Shown here: in pieces, positions 43,377 through 55,821 of the stretch | Numbering within the stretch: position 1 is the first letter of the stretch | How the letters are laid out: the number at the start of each line of letters is the position of its first letter | Assembly (NCBI GenBank): GCA_032622095.1 | Contig: CP136065.1 | Coordinates: 63,781,094-63,845,093 of the forward strand | Direction: 5' to 3' | Origin: Siphonodentalium dalli | Taxonomy: Eukaryota; Mollusca; Scaphopoda; Gadilida; Siphonodentaliidae | DNA: 64,000 nucleotides | Position numbers and translations under genes: made by a program | The notes under the pieces: model-generated | The model's database searches: none | What the model saw: the letters and a program-made list of their open reading frames with translations, nothing else | Told to the model about the DNA's origin: nothing

Positions 43377-45886
43377 TGGCTGCGGACACACATACCACAG
43401 TAGCGATGGCATAGTAGGTGTGACAATTTATTATGGTGGAGTTTGGTGACAATTGGTCCGTCATAAGTATGTGCCATAGCTATCCATGTCGCCTGCTGAT
43501 TTTCCGCACAATGAGTCGACTGGACCAATTAACCATTCTTTTCACAAAGGTTGATATCTATTCATTACGTTTTGCTAAATTGTATTCACGACGATATATA
43601 TAATTGCACGATAGATCGTAGGGGCCTATACTATAGAATACAATTTTTGTAATAGCAGGCTTATTTGAGCCGTACAGAAGGTGTCGAGTACTATAGACCA
43701 CTGTAATCTAACAGCGAACTCGATTTCTTGTAAATCACAAAAAGACGGCAAATCGAGTACTATATATCGACAGTACTATCGACCACCGTTCGTTAAACGC
43801 ACATCTAAACATTTGTGATTTTGTCAAGGGAAATTACTCTAATGATATATGCGAATGATATGACAGTGCCTATTTGTGTCAGTTTATGAATGATTTAGTT
43901 GATGAATAAAGGTACATTATGTGTGTGAATGGTTTCCGATACTTGGTTTATTTTGACCACAATTGCGCACGGTGAAAAGTAATTCCTTCGGTATCGCGTG
44001 GAATATACTTACAATTTTCAGATGTTTTATGTTACATGTTTCTTAACGGTTTGTCGAAAAAGGTCGGCAAACACACATATCGGCTGCCTCTCAAATGGCT
44101 ACTTCAACTTGATATAGCAATATTAGCAAGGGTGGAACCTGATTTGTCTAGCTAGCTTTGGGCAGGGACAGCGGCTGAAATATTAGAAGTGGAAACATCT
44201 AGACCTTATAGTTGAAAAGTTTGAGGTACCATGCAGCTGGAAAAATTCAACCCATGATGGGGGGTGCGATGGCTGTTCTCGGACTTGGTATTTTCGACCT
44301 GTGTCAAGGATGGGTGTTCATTTGGAAATTCCATTGTGGACTCCCTCGTCCAGGGTCTCCGGGGAAATCCAACCTCGATTTTAAAACATATATATAACAC
44401 CATCTACTTAAACTATACCTAATTCTCGGTCTATTCCATGTATACCAACTAATCGGATAGATTTAGGTAAACATATGCCATTTGGTTTATAACTAACACG
44501 CACTACTACATTGGCAATGTTAAGAATAAGGGGACTCCTATTTTTTCTAAGAATTCCCTCATGGAACATTATGTGCGACACTATTGGCCAAATTAAATAG
44601 TTTAGACCACAAGGTGAACGCAAACTTCTTGAGCACACAAATGCCATGCGGTTCAAAAAAGTTACATAATGTCATGGTAAATATTTGGGGTCCACTGATT
44701 CTTAACGCAACCTAGCCTGAAATTATCAGTAACTGTTGCAACACGAAATGCCACCACCCCCAGATCCACCGCGTATCCGTGTACCTTCGCACACATATCG
44801 TTTATATATACGTTTTGAGCCCAAGCCCGACAACTGTAACTCTTTAATTCCATTCATAATTAGAATCTGGACCGCTGACATGGCTATCTCCTTTCAACTC
44901 CATTGAGCGTAAACCACCTACAATGGGTTAACAATTGAGATTCCGTGACCGCATTACAAAGAACATGTACCCAGCTAATCGCACTCCCCAGTATACGCAC
45001 GAAGAAGTCGTGATCACGGCGTGACAAATCAATAATGTAGCATATGCAGTTGTAATCTAATAAAGAATTTTTACAAAAATGGTAGTATTGCTGTACTATA
45101 GAACCCGCTTAGCCAGTACTTTATCATTCCGTATTGCGAATTTTTACATATTACAAAGATGTAGCGTTCGAGTACTATGAAAACACGCAAAGATGAAACT
45201 TTCAGGCCCCCTTTTTCTCCACCAAATGCAAAGATTTTCCGGTCAAGTAAATCCCGGTATATAGATGGTTCGCCAAAAAAGATCATATAATTCATTACAT
45301 GTCAATGTATTTTTCATTCAAAGAGTTTTAGGCATATGTTGAGTTTCAATCTACAATGAAAGAAATACACTGATAGAAATGCAGTCCAATACTATAGAAC
45401 ACAAAATATGTATTACAAAATTAGTAAATCACAAATTAACGCTGATATTACAAAAATTGTATTCTATAGTATAGACCCCAGGTGCTAATTACTCGTTGAC
45501 TCGCATATCATTATTGTGGTACGTTTTTTATATGATATCAATGCATCCATGTTTATCTACTTATATTAATTTCATTCGTAAGAACAACCATGGCTGTTGA
45601 GATGGGTTATTCATTAAGTTATCAAGTGGACTTGTGTCTTAGCATGCAAAATATAACACTGCTGTGTTGAGTAAAGATCAACATCGACAAGGCATTCGGG
45701 TATATACATCCTTGGGACTGTCTCTGGTAGAGCTTGGTAGACTCATTGTGCGAATGTGCAGAGGGCGACATGACTTGCTATGGCATATTAATTGTGACAA
45801 CTAATTATCACCAAACTCCACCATAATAAATTGTCACACCTACTATGCCATCGCTACTGGGGTACGTGTGTCCGCAGCCATTCATC
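43377..45886. mobile_element. long-TIR element family I, split copy
   Basis: Left arm 43377-43620 and right arm 45480-45886 match the intact copy at 29636-30305 (GCGATGGCATAGTAGGTGTG; GGACTTGTGT.TTAGCATGCA). The break lies just after the shared 'cacgatagatcgt' and is filled by the element at 43621-45479. A few dozen bases of family I sequence are missing at the junction. Confidence 0.88.
43621..45479. mobile_element. DNA element nested in family I, ~1.86 kb
   Basis: Near-perfect ~34-bp inverted termini: GGGGCCTATACTATAGAATA + CAATTTTTGTAAT at the left, mirrored at the right with GGGGTC. 'Ctatag' phrases recur internally. Frames up to ~80 codons show no transposase motif. Target duplication not identified. 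Confidence 0.82.
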
Positions 45887-46950
45887 TATATTGTATACAT
45901 AAATCTCTCGGCATCTATATTATTTTCATAAATTGTTTATCATGAGTTACTCTTGCAAATTATATAATAAAACTGACATTAAAAAAATGCTTTATAACCT
46001 GACATTCTCCAACATACAGTACTCGTGAAATTTTTTTTACTCACTGACATTTCAACAAGCAAATTATCTGTGTATTGTCGGTGCTCGATTCAAATATTCG
46101 CATATGTCGCCTCAAAATGGTGTAACCATATATATACTAAGTTACCTTTGAATCGATCGAAACAGGAGAGAAACACATAAAGATAACAAACAATTCCGAA
46201 AACAGTGACGGAAACATTCCGATCTCCAGATTGTGTTCGAATGATTCAAATCATGATGAACCATGTTTCTTCGGCAAAAAGATAGAATGAAAAAACTGGC
46301 TTCATGTTGTTATCTTCGGCATCCTTTCTTCGTATGTTTATCGTGTACGGGGCCTGGAGTTTGATTTGGTGTTTACACACCATTTGATAGGGCATACAAT
46401 TGATCATTTATTCAGAATCACGGGATGCATGTCTAAATTACATAAGGGGCGGAAATCACACACCGCAACATTCGCACTTTATGTTTGTCTGTAACAATGA
46501 CTACCGGGCATCAAACAATAGTAATCGGATCCTTTTCCCATACTATAACAGATTTGGTAAAAAAAAGTTGTGGCATTGAATTCACTGGATTTAGATAATA
46601 GTATCTCTACAAATTAATGCCAGATTGGTCGATGTTATGATCTTAATTACATCCCATGTATTAGTTATACATACATGTTTCATGTTACATGCATATATGC
46701 AATGCGGCGTTGATCGAAATGAGACCCTACCTTCCGGTGAGATAACACGCTAATTAACAGCGCACTCTTATGGCCGGCTGGAAGGGAGGTAATAAAGGGC
46801 ACTGATTTATTGTAACCCGGGAATGGTCTATTAAGTCGGAATATAGTTAAACCGCTATCTTAGACCGAGTCGCCAGGCCACTTAAAATATTTGTTCGTGG
46901 GAAAACCCATATGGTGGACGTTCTATTTAAATAATTACCAATCCTCTCAG
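45887..46950. other. non-coding, no gene supported
   Basis: AT-rich sequence between the family I copy and the candidate exon at 46951; nothing recognised. Confidence 0.4.
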
Positions 46951-47040
46951 ATGATCCTCTCTTGATATTCATAGCAGTGGTGGATCAGGATTTCCACCAA
47001 CTTGGGGCTATATGTGATCCCGAAAGCTACCAGGCGGTGT
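46951..47040 (+). CDS. weak exon candidate
   Basis: After 'accaatcctctcag' a frame entered with two bases reads DPLLIFIAVVDQDFHQLGAI then CDPESYQAV. A GTGTGG could be a donor, and the frame stays open to 47213. It would fit a phase-1 exon such as 42195, but no intermediate evidence links them. Could be chance. Confidence 0.2.
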
Positions 47041-47238
47041 GGCTAACTCTGAGCTATTCAACTAAAACATATTATATTGTACCTTTTTCGACATGTGGGT
47101 CTCACGGGGGTATAAATTTAATTTTTCTCTATACACAGTGCCTCATTTGTTATGATGTTGGCTATATTCCGACTCATGTACATTATGTACACATGTATAT
47201 CATATGGTGGTGATGTTGATCAATGTCCCGTTAATGGG

Positions 47239-47643
47239 TTAAAGGTACTCAATCCGATTCGATGGTCCGTATATAATCAGATTCCAACAACAAATGTTTT
47301 GTTAGAAATGCCGCTTCAGTTATCAGAGTCGATTAATTGCCCAAAAATGATGCTAACCACTGCCCGAAACGTGTTATTTATCAACATGCTGTTCGACGAA
47401 ATTTGGCCTTATTGTCAACAGAAAGCCTCTTGATTTTAGAGTTATCCATCTACATCCGCAATTGGTCCTAGTCCGTTGACTCGTCGACTGTTTACTGGGC
47501 CACTCATAATAGATTTCAAAAATCGATATCTAATAACTCTGAACATTGATAGGTGGGTTCCTCGACTCGAATCAAATATTTTTTACCCCCGAACCCAAAT
47601 AAATAGTAATTGAGGGGCGCTTAATCGGATTATGCATCTTTAA
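47239..47643. repeat. dispersed repeat family O, copy 1
   Basis: TTAAAGGTACTCAATCCGAT at the left. The right end ATCGGATTATGCATCTTTAA is roughly its inverse, so this is an ~400-bp inverted-end element. It contains TTCCTCGACTCGAATCAAAT and TTTTAGAGTTATCCATCT. Copies 2 and 3 are at 55395 and 57688; a fragment is at 32680. Confidence 0.82.
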
Positions 47644-47941
47644 TATAATACATCGTGGCTGATAATAGTGTTGTATGGGTAGTAATCGCATTGTCAAGGA
47701 TAACACAATTTTTTTATAATTAAATATCTGCTCGTTAGTCCCGAATTTATAGATCATGCCACGAATCCTCTACTCTGGCTCCGCCCGCGCGTATATATAT
47801 ATATATAGAAAGATCATATTCCACCAGTTCAATACATGCATGGGAAGTTGGGAACTGTTTGATGTTCTGGTGTGGAACTTTATAACATTTAAAAATAACG
47901 CAGTTAAAGTATTATGCCTATATTTCTTTGATATTATATGT

Positions 47942-48394
47942 TTAAACCTTTCCGATCTCATCGGGCCAAATTTACGGTCTGTAAAATCGGCCCTAAAAAA
48001 AAAAAATTGGGGTTGAATTTTTTTTGGGGTATGCTTAAGCATGCTATAGCGAATTAAAAAACAAACTGGTTAAAACCTTAGGGGCATGTTATAACTCAAA
48101 ACTATCACCAAGTATTCATAGTAATAATTTTGATGCCCATGAAAAACGTAAGATTCCCTGGCACTAAACCTACAAAATAAGTCTGGCACTGATAGAGAGT
48201 AGAATATAAGAAAAAATTATTAAAATTGTAAAATATTGTAAAAAATAATAACAAATGATGAACATTTGTTAGGCCAATGCTTTCTCTTATATATGCGAGG
48301 CGACCTATGTGGTCGACTCGCATATATAAGAGAATGCATTGGCACAGGGTAAATGGGTTGATACAAAAATCGGACTTGGCACTGAAAGGGTTAA
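47942..48394. mobile_element. TTAA-flanked MITE family B, copy B4
   Basis: TTAA + ACCTTTCCGATCTCATCGGG at the left (part of the terminus deleted) and TTGGCACTGAAAGGG + TTAA at the right. The body is collinear with B2 and B3. One hairpin cassette (about 48271-48340) has a 2-base extra step in its tip (CGACCTATGTGGTCG). Confidence 0.9.
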
Positions 48395-48404
48395 TAATGT
48401 ATTT

Positions 48405-48595
48405 CATAGTAGGTGAAGGCCTCAGCACCAAATCAGATGATTTAGGCGACATTAATTTGTGAACCGATTTCGCGGTAAACATTGAATTGATTACTCGTGG
48501 AAAAATTCTTGATAGTATATATGCGACTCAAAACGAAATCGGTTCACAAAAGTCGCCTAACTCGTGTAATCTCGAGATGGGACCTTCACCTATAT
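48405..48595. repeat. inverted-repeat element next to B4
   Basis: ATAGTAGGTGAAGG ... TTAGGCGAC ... TGTGAACCGATTTCG is mirrored by CGAAATCGGTTCACA ... GTCGCCTAA ... CCTTCACCTATA. Confidence 0.85.
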
Positions 48596-50132
48596 ATTGT
48601 GAATTGTATAATTAAGGAACAGTTATTATTATTCAAAAAATTCCATGCATGTTTTGAATTGGTGCCGTTGGAGTGTGATATCTACAGCTGAATGCTAATC
48701 ACATCGTTCACCAGAAATAAATGAAGGACTATGAACTTGTCATTAAGATACATGTCAGATAAACTACATGTATGCTGTCCCATCTCCGAAAATCACCGGA
48801 CTTCCTGATCGGTCAGCCTGCTGTTGGTCTGTAAGATTGTTATCTGCTGTTCGGCAGTATAAATTTATACTCTTTTCGACGACAGTCGTGCTTCCCGACT
48901 CCTTATACCGCGTTGTTGTTATATTTAATTGTAAACATATAATATAATACAATACGTACCAACCAAGAAATTAGATAATTAGACTTGTCCTGTATTGGTG
49001 GTGATGATTATTGTATAAACATCCCTTCGGTAATTCGTTTCACTGTGCAGCATTCAGTGTCTAGTCAGTATAATATTTCTAACAAAACCCGGAACAATTA
49101 GTATGAAAATAGTGTGTATGCACGATCACATGACATGGCGGTGATTCCCCTACACAGTGTGACTTACAACACATGCTAAAATTATCATATTGATTGTCCG
49201 CACTTTGGACTGCGTGGTCGTATAATCGTTCCTATAATATACACAAAGATAGTATTCCCGTTTCTTAAAGTTGTATACTATCCAATTTCGCATGTATTGC
49301 CATCGGTTGTATATATCGTGTATATTCTAGCTGTGTATAGAAGCCTGCACCGCGCTTTATACTGGCCCGTACGTGGCGAGTTGGAAACTTAAATTATACT
49401 AGTGACACCAAGTGATGTTCTCTTTTATGTCTTATACTGCCTGGTTCCGGGGATCAAAATAATAATATATGAGTTGAATTACAGTTTAAGGGTCAACATC
49501 GAACATGAGCGCTCGCTTTTAAAACAGCTTGGTGCTCTGACGTAAGCTCGGCACTGGTAAAGTTCAAGAATTGCAGTTCAATTGGAAATTAAAATACACA
49601 TTTTATTTACTTTCTTAGCATAACATATATATATATATATATATATAGTATATATAGCAACTGAATACTTCTAGAAAAAACTATCATGCAATTCTTATCT
49701 GGCGACTGAATATATATAATGCGTAGCCTGTAGGTTCGGGCCTTATATTGGTTCTGTTCGGACAAGTTGTTGTATCTGTGGTTAGTTTGAAGCTTTGAAA
49801 GGTAGTCCCAATGTTTCGTTTGTGCAATAAAATTATCCTTAATGACGCCGAAATACTGATGCCTCACTTCAATGGTGCTTTTTGTCTCCCTTGATGACCT
49901 TTGACCGTACGGTTTGCCACGTTAGGGTGAAATGCGCATGACCGCTATCATTGACTTCCGGCGATAAATGATTTTCGTTGAAAATCGAACAAAACATGCC
50001 GTTATAACTCGATTTCTCTGCAAATACGATAGAAGAACCTTAAGTATCAAAATTCATGGAATGAGGTGTTGATACAAATTAATTATGAGCTCGAAAAAAC
50101 TACGCAGTTTTGTTTGAATCGATTATTTCAGA
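48596..50132. other. non-coding; (AT)n at 49622-49650; promoter side of gene 4
   Basis: Nothing recognisable except the AT microsatellite. The last ~150 bp precede the ATG at 50133 and include an acceptor-like 'gattatttcag' directly before it. Confidence 0.45.
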
Positions 50133-50247
50133 ATGGACAACCAACACCCTAATTTTCCACACAATCCGATGTCAATTTCGGGTGGCAGACCCCCGATTGC
50201 AACTCTTCCACAAGGAGGGGTGGATGGGCAATTTCCTCCCGGCCCTG
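50133..50247 (+). CDS. Pro/Gly-rich protein, first coding exon
   Basis: ATG in AGAATGG context, 38 codons (MDNQHPNFPHNPMSISGGRP, then PIATLPQGGVDGQFPPGP) and the first base of a Gly codon, then donor GTGAGT. The exon at 61724 supplies the other two bases and continues in the same composition. The AG immediately before the ATG suggests a 5' UTR intron or a trans-splice site. Long disordered P/G/Q/N-rich N-termini of this kind precede the zinc-finger and trunk domains in SEC24 COPII coat subunits, and also occur in RNA-binding and chromatin proteins. The identification remains open because the conserved domains would lie beyond 64 kb. Confidence 0.75.
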
Positions 50248-50666
50248 GTGAGTTAATACGCGTTTCTTATCCTCGTGTAAACCTTTGTATGTAATATGAG
50301 GAATCCCAGTCTCGCGTTCGTGTGGAAATATGCATCTCATTGTTGACGTAAGACAGTCTGACGTGGACAATTTCTGTCGGCGATTTCCATGCTGCATCGC
50401 ATTATGATTTAAAAGTCGGAGAACCGAAGCCTACGGGCAAAAGTTACTTTATGTTAGCTACCAATCACAATGTTCAGTTATTTTCAATGGATAACATGCT
50501 AATTTTGTGAGTTCATGATACATCGAATATCACTGTTTTACTGTGCATGTTTTATTGTTTACTTTTATTTAATATTTATATATTCAGTAATTCATAATTC
50601 ATTATCTTTGTCTTAGAAATGGGATAAGAATTAAAATTAGGAAGATATATGTTTTAATATATCTAG

Positions 50667-50740
50667 AGGAGTGGATAGCTCAGTTGGTTATTGGGCTGAC
50701 CTCTGTCTCTGAGCTACACTTGAGGGTAAAATTGCGAAAC
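50667..50740 (+). repeat. tRNA-like SINE head or decayed tRNA
   Basis: GTGGATAGCTCAGTTGGTTA is a good tRNA-type A box (TRGCTCAGTTGG). The expected B box (GGTTCRANNCC) about 35 bases later is degenerate ('gagggtaaaattgcg'), and no clean cloverleaf is visible. Most likely the start of a tRNA-derived SINE. Confidence 0.45.
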
Positions 50741-51263
50741 TACATTATCAAATTTGAGTCATCACTTGTTGTGGCTGAAGCCAGTGAAGGGGGTCACTCA
50801 CCATAAAAGCCCTTCACCACATTTTCAAAACCTCTCCACCCTTCAGCACTTTTTTTTAGGTGTGAGTGACCCCTTCAGCTTTACTGCGCCATGACGTCCA
50901 TTGGGGCGAATGAACTGACAAAGTCACATCTTTAAATCTTATCTTTATTTTAATAGGGCCCTGCATTTAGTAGATTTACCATTTGCTTTGGTTCGATTAG
51001 AAACCGATGTGATGATTCGGTCTGGTTTGAAACCTTTGACTTGGATTCAGGTTGGATTGAACCTTTTAGTTGGTCCTGCAAAATTATCAAATCATACACT
51101 ATGGAATGATCATGAATCACTAAATATAGCGTTCACTATCAGCCCTTTTAATTCAGATTGTCTGGCTTCGGCAATCTGCTACGGCAACCATTTACCGTGG
51201 CCTAGTTTGCTTCAGCAAATGGCTTCGGCATTGCCGATTGCCGTAGCCAATTATGAAGGCTGA
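50741..51263. other. intron, repeat remnants
   Basis: Small inverted phrases (GTGAGTGACCCC / GGGTCACTCACC near 50790-50870; GCTTCGGCAAT / ATTGCCGTAGC near 51165-51250). A 91-codon frame at 50988 is not supported. Confidence 0.45.
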
Positions 51264-53414
51264 CTATGAATACCGGACATAACCGAACACAACCGAAAAC
51301 AAGTCCAAATAAGGGTTAAAAGACGAAAATATATTAAATAAAGTTTATAACGATGTGTGTGTGTATGTAAGCTAGTGATATGTGAAGTTTGGTGCAATTT
51401 GGTGGATTAAAAGTTATGTTAATGAAAGTTTTATGTAATTTTACGCCGTCGGCGCATAAGACAGAGTCCGGCGTTATAGCGGCTATAGCTCTATGAATAC
51501 CGAACACAAGTTCAAATAATGCGTATATTAGGGAAATAAATGAAATAAATTTTATAATCATGTGTGTGTATATGTAAGTTAGTGATATGTGAAGTTTGAT
51601 GCAAACTGACCGATTAAAAGTTACGTTATTTGAAGGTTTATGTATACAATATTAGCTGTCGGCACGTAAACCAGAGTTCGGCAAGATGGCGGCTAACTCT
51701 ATGAATACCGAACACAAGTTCAAATAAGGCGTATATAAGGGAAATATATAAAATAAAGTTTGTATTGATGTGTATTTATATGCAAGTTAGTGATATGTGA
51801 AGTTTGATGCAATTTGGCCGATTGAAAGTTTAGTTATTTGTAGGTTTATGTACAATATTAGCTGTCGGCACGTTCGGCAAGATGGCGGCTAACTCTGTGA
51901 ATACCAAACACAAGTATAAAAGGGAAATATATATAATAAAGTTTATAATAATTATGATGTGTATGTATATGTAAGTTAGTGGTATGTGAAGTCGGCACGT
52001 AAGTGAGAGTTCGGCGAGGATTTCTATGAATATCGAACACAAGTCGAAATAAGGGATGATTAAGGCATCAGCGATAGGTGATAATTAATTTCCCTGCACT
52101 GCGCAGTAGAGCCTTTGTTGCTGATTAATTACTCTGGCTTACCGAAAAGATTTCAGGGATGTTTTGACAGTGATATTATAGCAAGGTTTCACAGGTTTCA
52201 TAGAAACCAAAATGGTTGAATAAACAATATATGGGTGATGATTAGTGATATGATATCTCATAGTGAGAAAGGCCTCCTGAGCCCTCCTCACAATATATAG
52301 TAAGTTGGTTTACGAGGAGGTCGAAGCTGACATCATGACGAAAAATAAAAGTATATATATATTCAGTCTTTCATACTGAGAGGTCCGAAGTCTTCGAGGC
52401 TCGTGAACAAATTAATGTAATTTCCAAACTTTGGACCAATAATAATTGTGAAAGTTTAAACCATATTATCAAATTGGAAAATGAGTGGAAAACGTTGCGA
52501 CTTAACAGACAATTTATCAGAAATAGTTGACGATCAATTACGGGACGTTAGAGGTGCTTTACATGGCTGTGGAAATTTTTAATTAGCGAATCAGGCAATA
52601 TCAATAAAAATAAACAATAGTATATGGGTAAATATGACAGCAGACCAACTTGACCTACGATTAAACCAGAAAAGTTTATTTTTGCAAGACCGCTGTGGAT
52701 GTTTCGACCGCACGATGATGAAACTATATATATATAATATCGACAGAATGTCATTTTATAGACAAAAGATTGAACATCATTTTATAGACAAAAGATTGAA
52801 CAAGGAAGGTGTTAACAATGACTAGTAGGCAAAAATAGGCAGACCGGATTTCGGATTCCTCTGCATAATGTCGCAGTCCGCCTAATGATGGTCAATGGTC
52901 CTCCTATAGCATTAGGCAGACCTGAGAATTTGTATATTTTATATTACTTGAGGAATCACAAATTATTCGGTATTCATAGAGTTAGCCGCCATCTTGCATG
53001 CCGAACTCTGGTTTACGTGCCGACAGCTAATATTGTACATAAACCTACCAATAACTAAACTTCTAATCGGTCAAATTGCATCAAACTTCACATATCACTA
53101 ACTTACATATGCACACACATCTTTATAAACTTTATTTCATATATTTCCCTCATATACGCCTTATTTGGACTTGTGTTCGGTATTCATAGAGTTAGCCGCC
53201 ATCACGCCGGACTGTGACTAGGCGTGAAATTACATAAAACTTTCATTAACGTAACTTTTAATCAGCCAAATTGCACCAAACTTCACATATCACTAGTTTA
53301 CATATACACGCACATCATTATAAACTTTATTTCATATATTTCCGTCTTTTAACCCTTATTTGGACTTGTTTTCGGTTGTGTTCGGTTATGTTCGGTTGTG
53401 TTCGGTATTCATAG
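51264..53414. mobile_element. Foldback-type element with tandem-repeat arms
   Basis: The outer ends CTATGAATACCG(G/A)ACA and, inverted, TGTTCGGTATTCATAG bound a 2.15-kb element. The left arm consists of about four head-to-tail units starting at about 51264, 51490, 51699 and 51895. The right arm holds about two units in the opposite direction (starts near 53414, 53190 and 52985). Units are ~200-225 bp and contain GATATGTGAAGTTTG.TGCAA, GGCAAGATGGCGGCTAACTC and CCGAACACAAGT. A ~0.9-kb unrelated centre separates the arms. Arms of tandem units in inverted order are the defining architecture of Foldback/Galileo-like elements. The flanks TGA on both sides could be a 3-bp target duplication. Confidence 0.88.
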
Positions 53415-54033
53415 TGACCCAAATATAGATGCAAAATCATAGAGCTGCGCACACAGCCCTTGAAATTAGCCACGTCAATCAGCAGTAATAATTGCAGTGT
53501 TAATAATCACTTTTTGTCACAGCATTATATTACTGTGGCTTATGCGCTGTGAAAGGGTGACCTATCAATATATAGCGCACTTTGTCATGCAGATAATGTC
53601 ATGTGCTAGAATAGTAACTGATTGCGTTCCAAGAACTGTTTATTGTTTACACTTTATAGACATATTATGGACTTGTTCGGGTGCGTGTAACTGTTAAGTT
53701 ATGAGTATTCATGGCAGCAAGAGGAATATTGCATTCTATAGTATTGCAAAAAATCTCTAGCAAATCGACTGTACCACTCCATAAAAAACATCACCTGAAC
53801 TATGCTCAATTGTAAATATTTACTTATACTTTAATTTAGTGCTGAAACTGTATGAACTGTTTTGTAGCCTGTTATATATAACGAGTAACCAGATCATAAC
53901 CAGATATCTGCTATTTTCAAGCTATGACCCATACCATAGTATGGTAAACATAGTGTCGTTGTCCGGATTGACCACTCGTCGTTAGTCTGTCTGTCTGGCT
54001 GTCTGTCTGTAGACACTTTACGCATGGTGCGTT
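53415..54033. other. intron sequence; shared repeat at 53745-53830
   Basis: ACCACTCCATAAAAAACATC, CTGAACTATGC and CAATTGTAAATATTTAC are the reverse complement of 22195-22285. Nothing else recognised. Confidence 0.5.
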
Positions 54034-54460
54034 AACTGAAATATTTTTTATCTGATCAGAACCAAATTTTGTATATGAATTTCTCAGCACCAAATACAGA
54101 TCGAGTTCGAATATGGGTTCGATCCGAGCTTTTTTTACGGAGTTATGGCCCTTTTTCGACTTAGAATTCATGCTACCTTACATGTAACTCAAAATTTTTT
54201 TATCTGATCAGAATCAAATTTGGTATGCAAGTTTCTCGGACCAAAATACAGTTCGAGTTCGAATATGGGTTTGATCCGATATTTTTTAATGGAGTTATGG
54301 CCCTTTGACATAGAATTTCTGCATATTTTTATAAACCAACTATTTTTCAACTGATAAGAACCAAATTTGGTATGCGAGTTTATCAACTCAAAATACAGAT
54401 CAAGTTTGAATATGGGTCAGATCCTGTTTTTTTATACCAGAATTATGGCCCCTTTTAACT
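54034..54460. repeat. ~145-bp tandem repeat, three copies
   Basis: Each copy has TTTTATCTGATCAGAA.CAAAT, GAGTTCGAATATGGGT..GATCC and GGAGTTATGGCCCTTT followed by 'gac.tagaatt'. The last phrase is a very common mollusc-type dispersed repeat (from memory). Copies differ by ~15-20%. Confidence 0.85.
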
Positions 54461-55394
54461 AAGAATTGAACATATTTGAGATTTGCTTACAATGTACCGG
54501 TAGCAGCTTACAACTGGTATCAGTAAGAGAGACTAGAGATAATCTCTATTATTGATACCCGGTAATGAAATCTGATATTCACTGCTGCACTTTAATAGCT
54601 ATCTGTTGTTTATTGCATTTCCAAAGTGTGTGGACAGTGACTTCTCAGGATTGATCAACTCCAACATAGCTCTCTGGTCTTGCATGGATTTTGGGATTAA
54701 AATTAACCCATTCCATAGACACATGATATCTGATAGGCAGATATTAAATTATATCTTTCACTTTGAGCCAGGTTCAGTAAGGATTTCGAAAAACATTAGA
54801 GGAAATGTCTTATTTTGAAATTCCCTCTATTGCATTTGGGGTGCAGGATAATAATTATGTTGCTTGTATTCTTGAGACTGACTTATTGTGTGGGCTTCTA
54901 AATCCATATATATGCATTTATAGACTATTTTGATCAGTTCATTAGTGTGATTAAGATCAACCCCTTGCTATCTCATTTAATAACTCAAATATTTGTCATT
55001 GATTATATTATATTTCAAGTCATAGTTTATGATAACACACCCCTAACCTGTATAGAGAGGGTCATTTGGTTTAATTGCTTTAAAATATTAACAAAATTAA
55101 CCCACCCATTCCATAGACATACAGTATGCTATCCAATGTAATAAATCTAATATCTTCAATCTCATATCCCACCTCTAGTTATCTCATAATTCTGCATTAA
55201 AGTATGTTATATCCAATCATTATCAATCATATTTTACTAAATTTTAACTGTTATGTATGGTTCTTCTGCCTGACTATGGCCTGAGCTCTATAAGACTATA
55301 TATCTATTTTCAACTGACTTAATAGGTTTGGAATCAAATGCCATATCCATGTTCATATGGAAGGTGCCCAATAAGTCTTATGCCACTTGTGAAC
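54461..55394. other. intron sequence, loose repeat traces
   Basis: 'aaccca.ccattccatagaca' phrases recur at about 54703 and 55100; no exon supported. Confidence 0.45.
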
Positions 55395-55821
55395 TTAAAG
55401 GTACTCAATCCGATTTGATGGTCCCTATATCATCAGATTCCAACAACAACAGTTTTTTTTGAAATTCCGCTTCTGTTATCAGAATCGATTAATTGCCCAA
55501 AAATAATGCTAACCACAGTCCACTATAGTATAAAATTGCCCAAAATCTTTTATTTATCAACATTTTGTACAATGAAATTTGCTGCTTTGTCATATATCTG
55601 ACACAAAAAAGCCACTTGATTTTAGAGTTATCCATCTTCATCGACTTTCATATGGCCACTAAATATTCCAGGTGGTTAAAGATAATAGATTTGAAAAATT
55701 GATATCTGCTTACTCTGAGCTTTGAGGAATGGGTTCCTCGATTTGAATAAAATATTTTTTACCCCCCCGAAGCCAAATAAATAGTAACTGAGGGGTGCTT
55801 AATCAGATCGAGTAGCTTTAA
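55395..55821. repeat. dispersed repeat family O, copy 2
   Basis: TTAAAGGTACTCAATCCGAT through CTTAATCAGATCGAGTAGCT and TTAA; collinear with 47239-47643. Confidence 0.85.

Noticed and set aside
50667-50740. Functional tRNA gene
   Set aside because: The A box is good but the B box and cloverleaf are not; more likely a SINE head.
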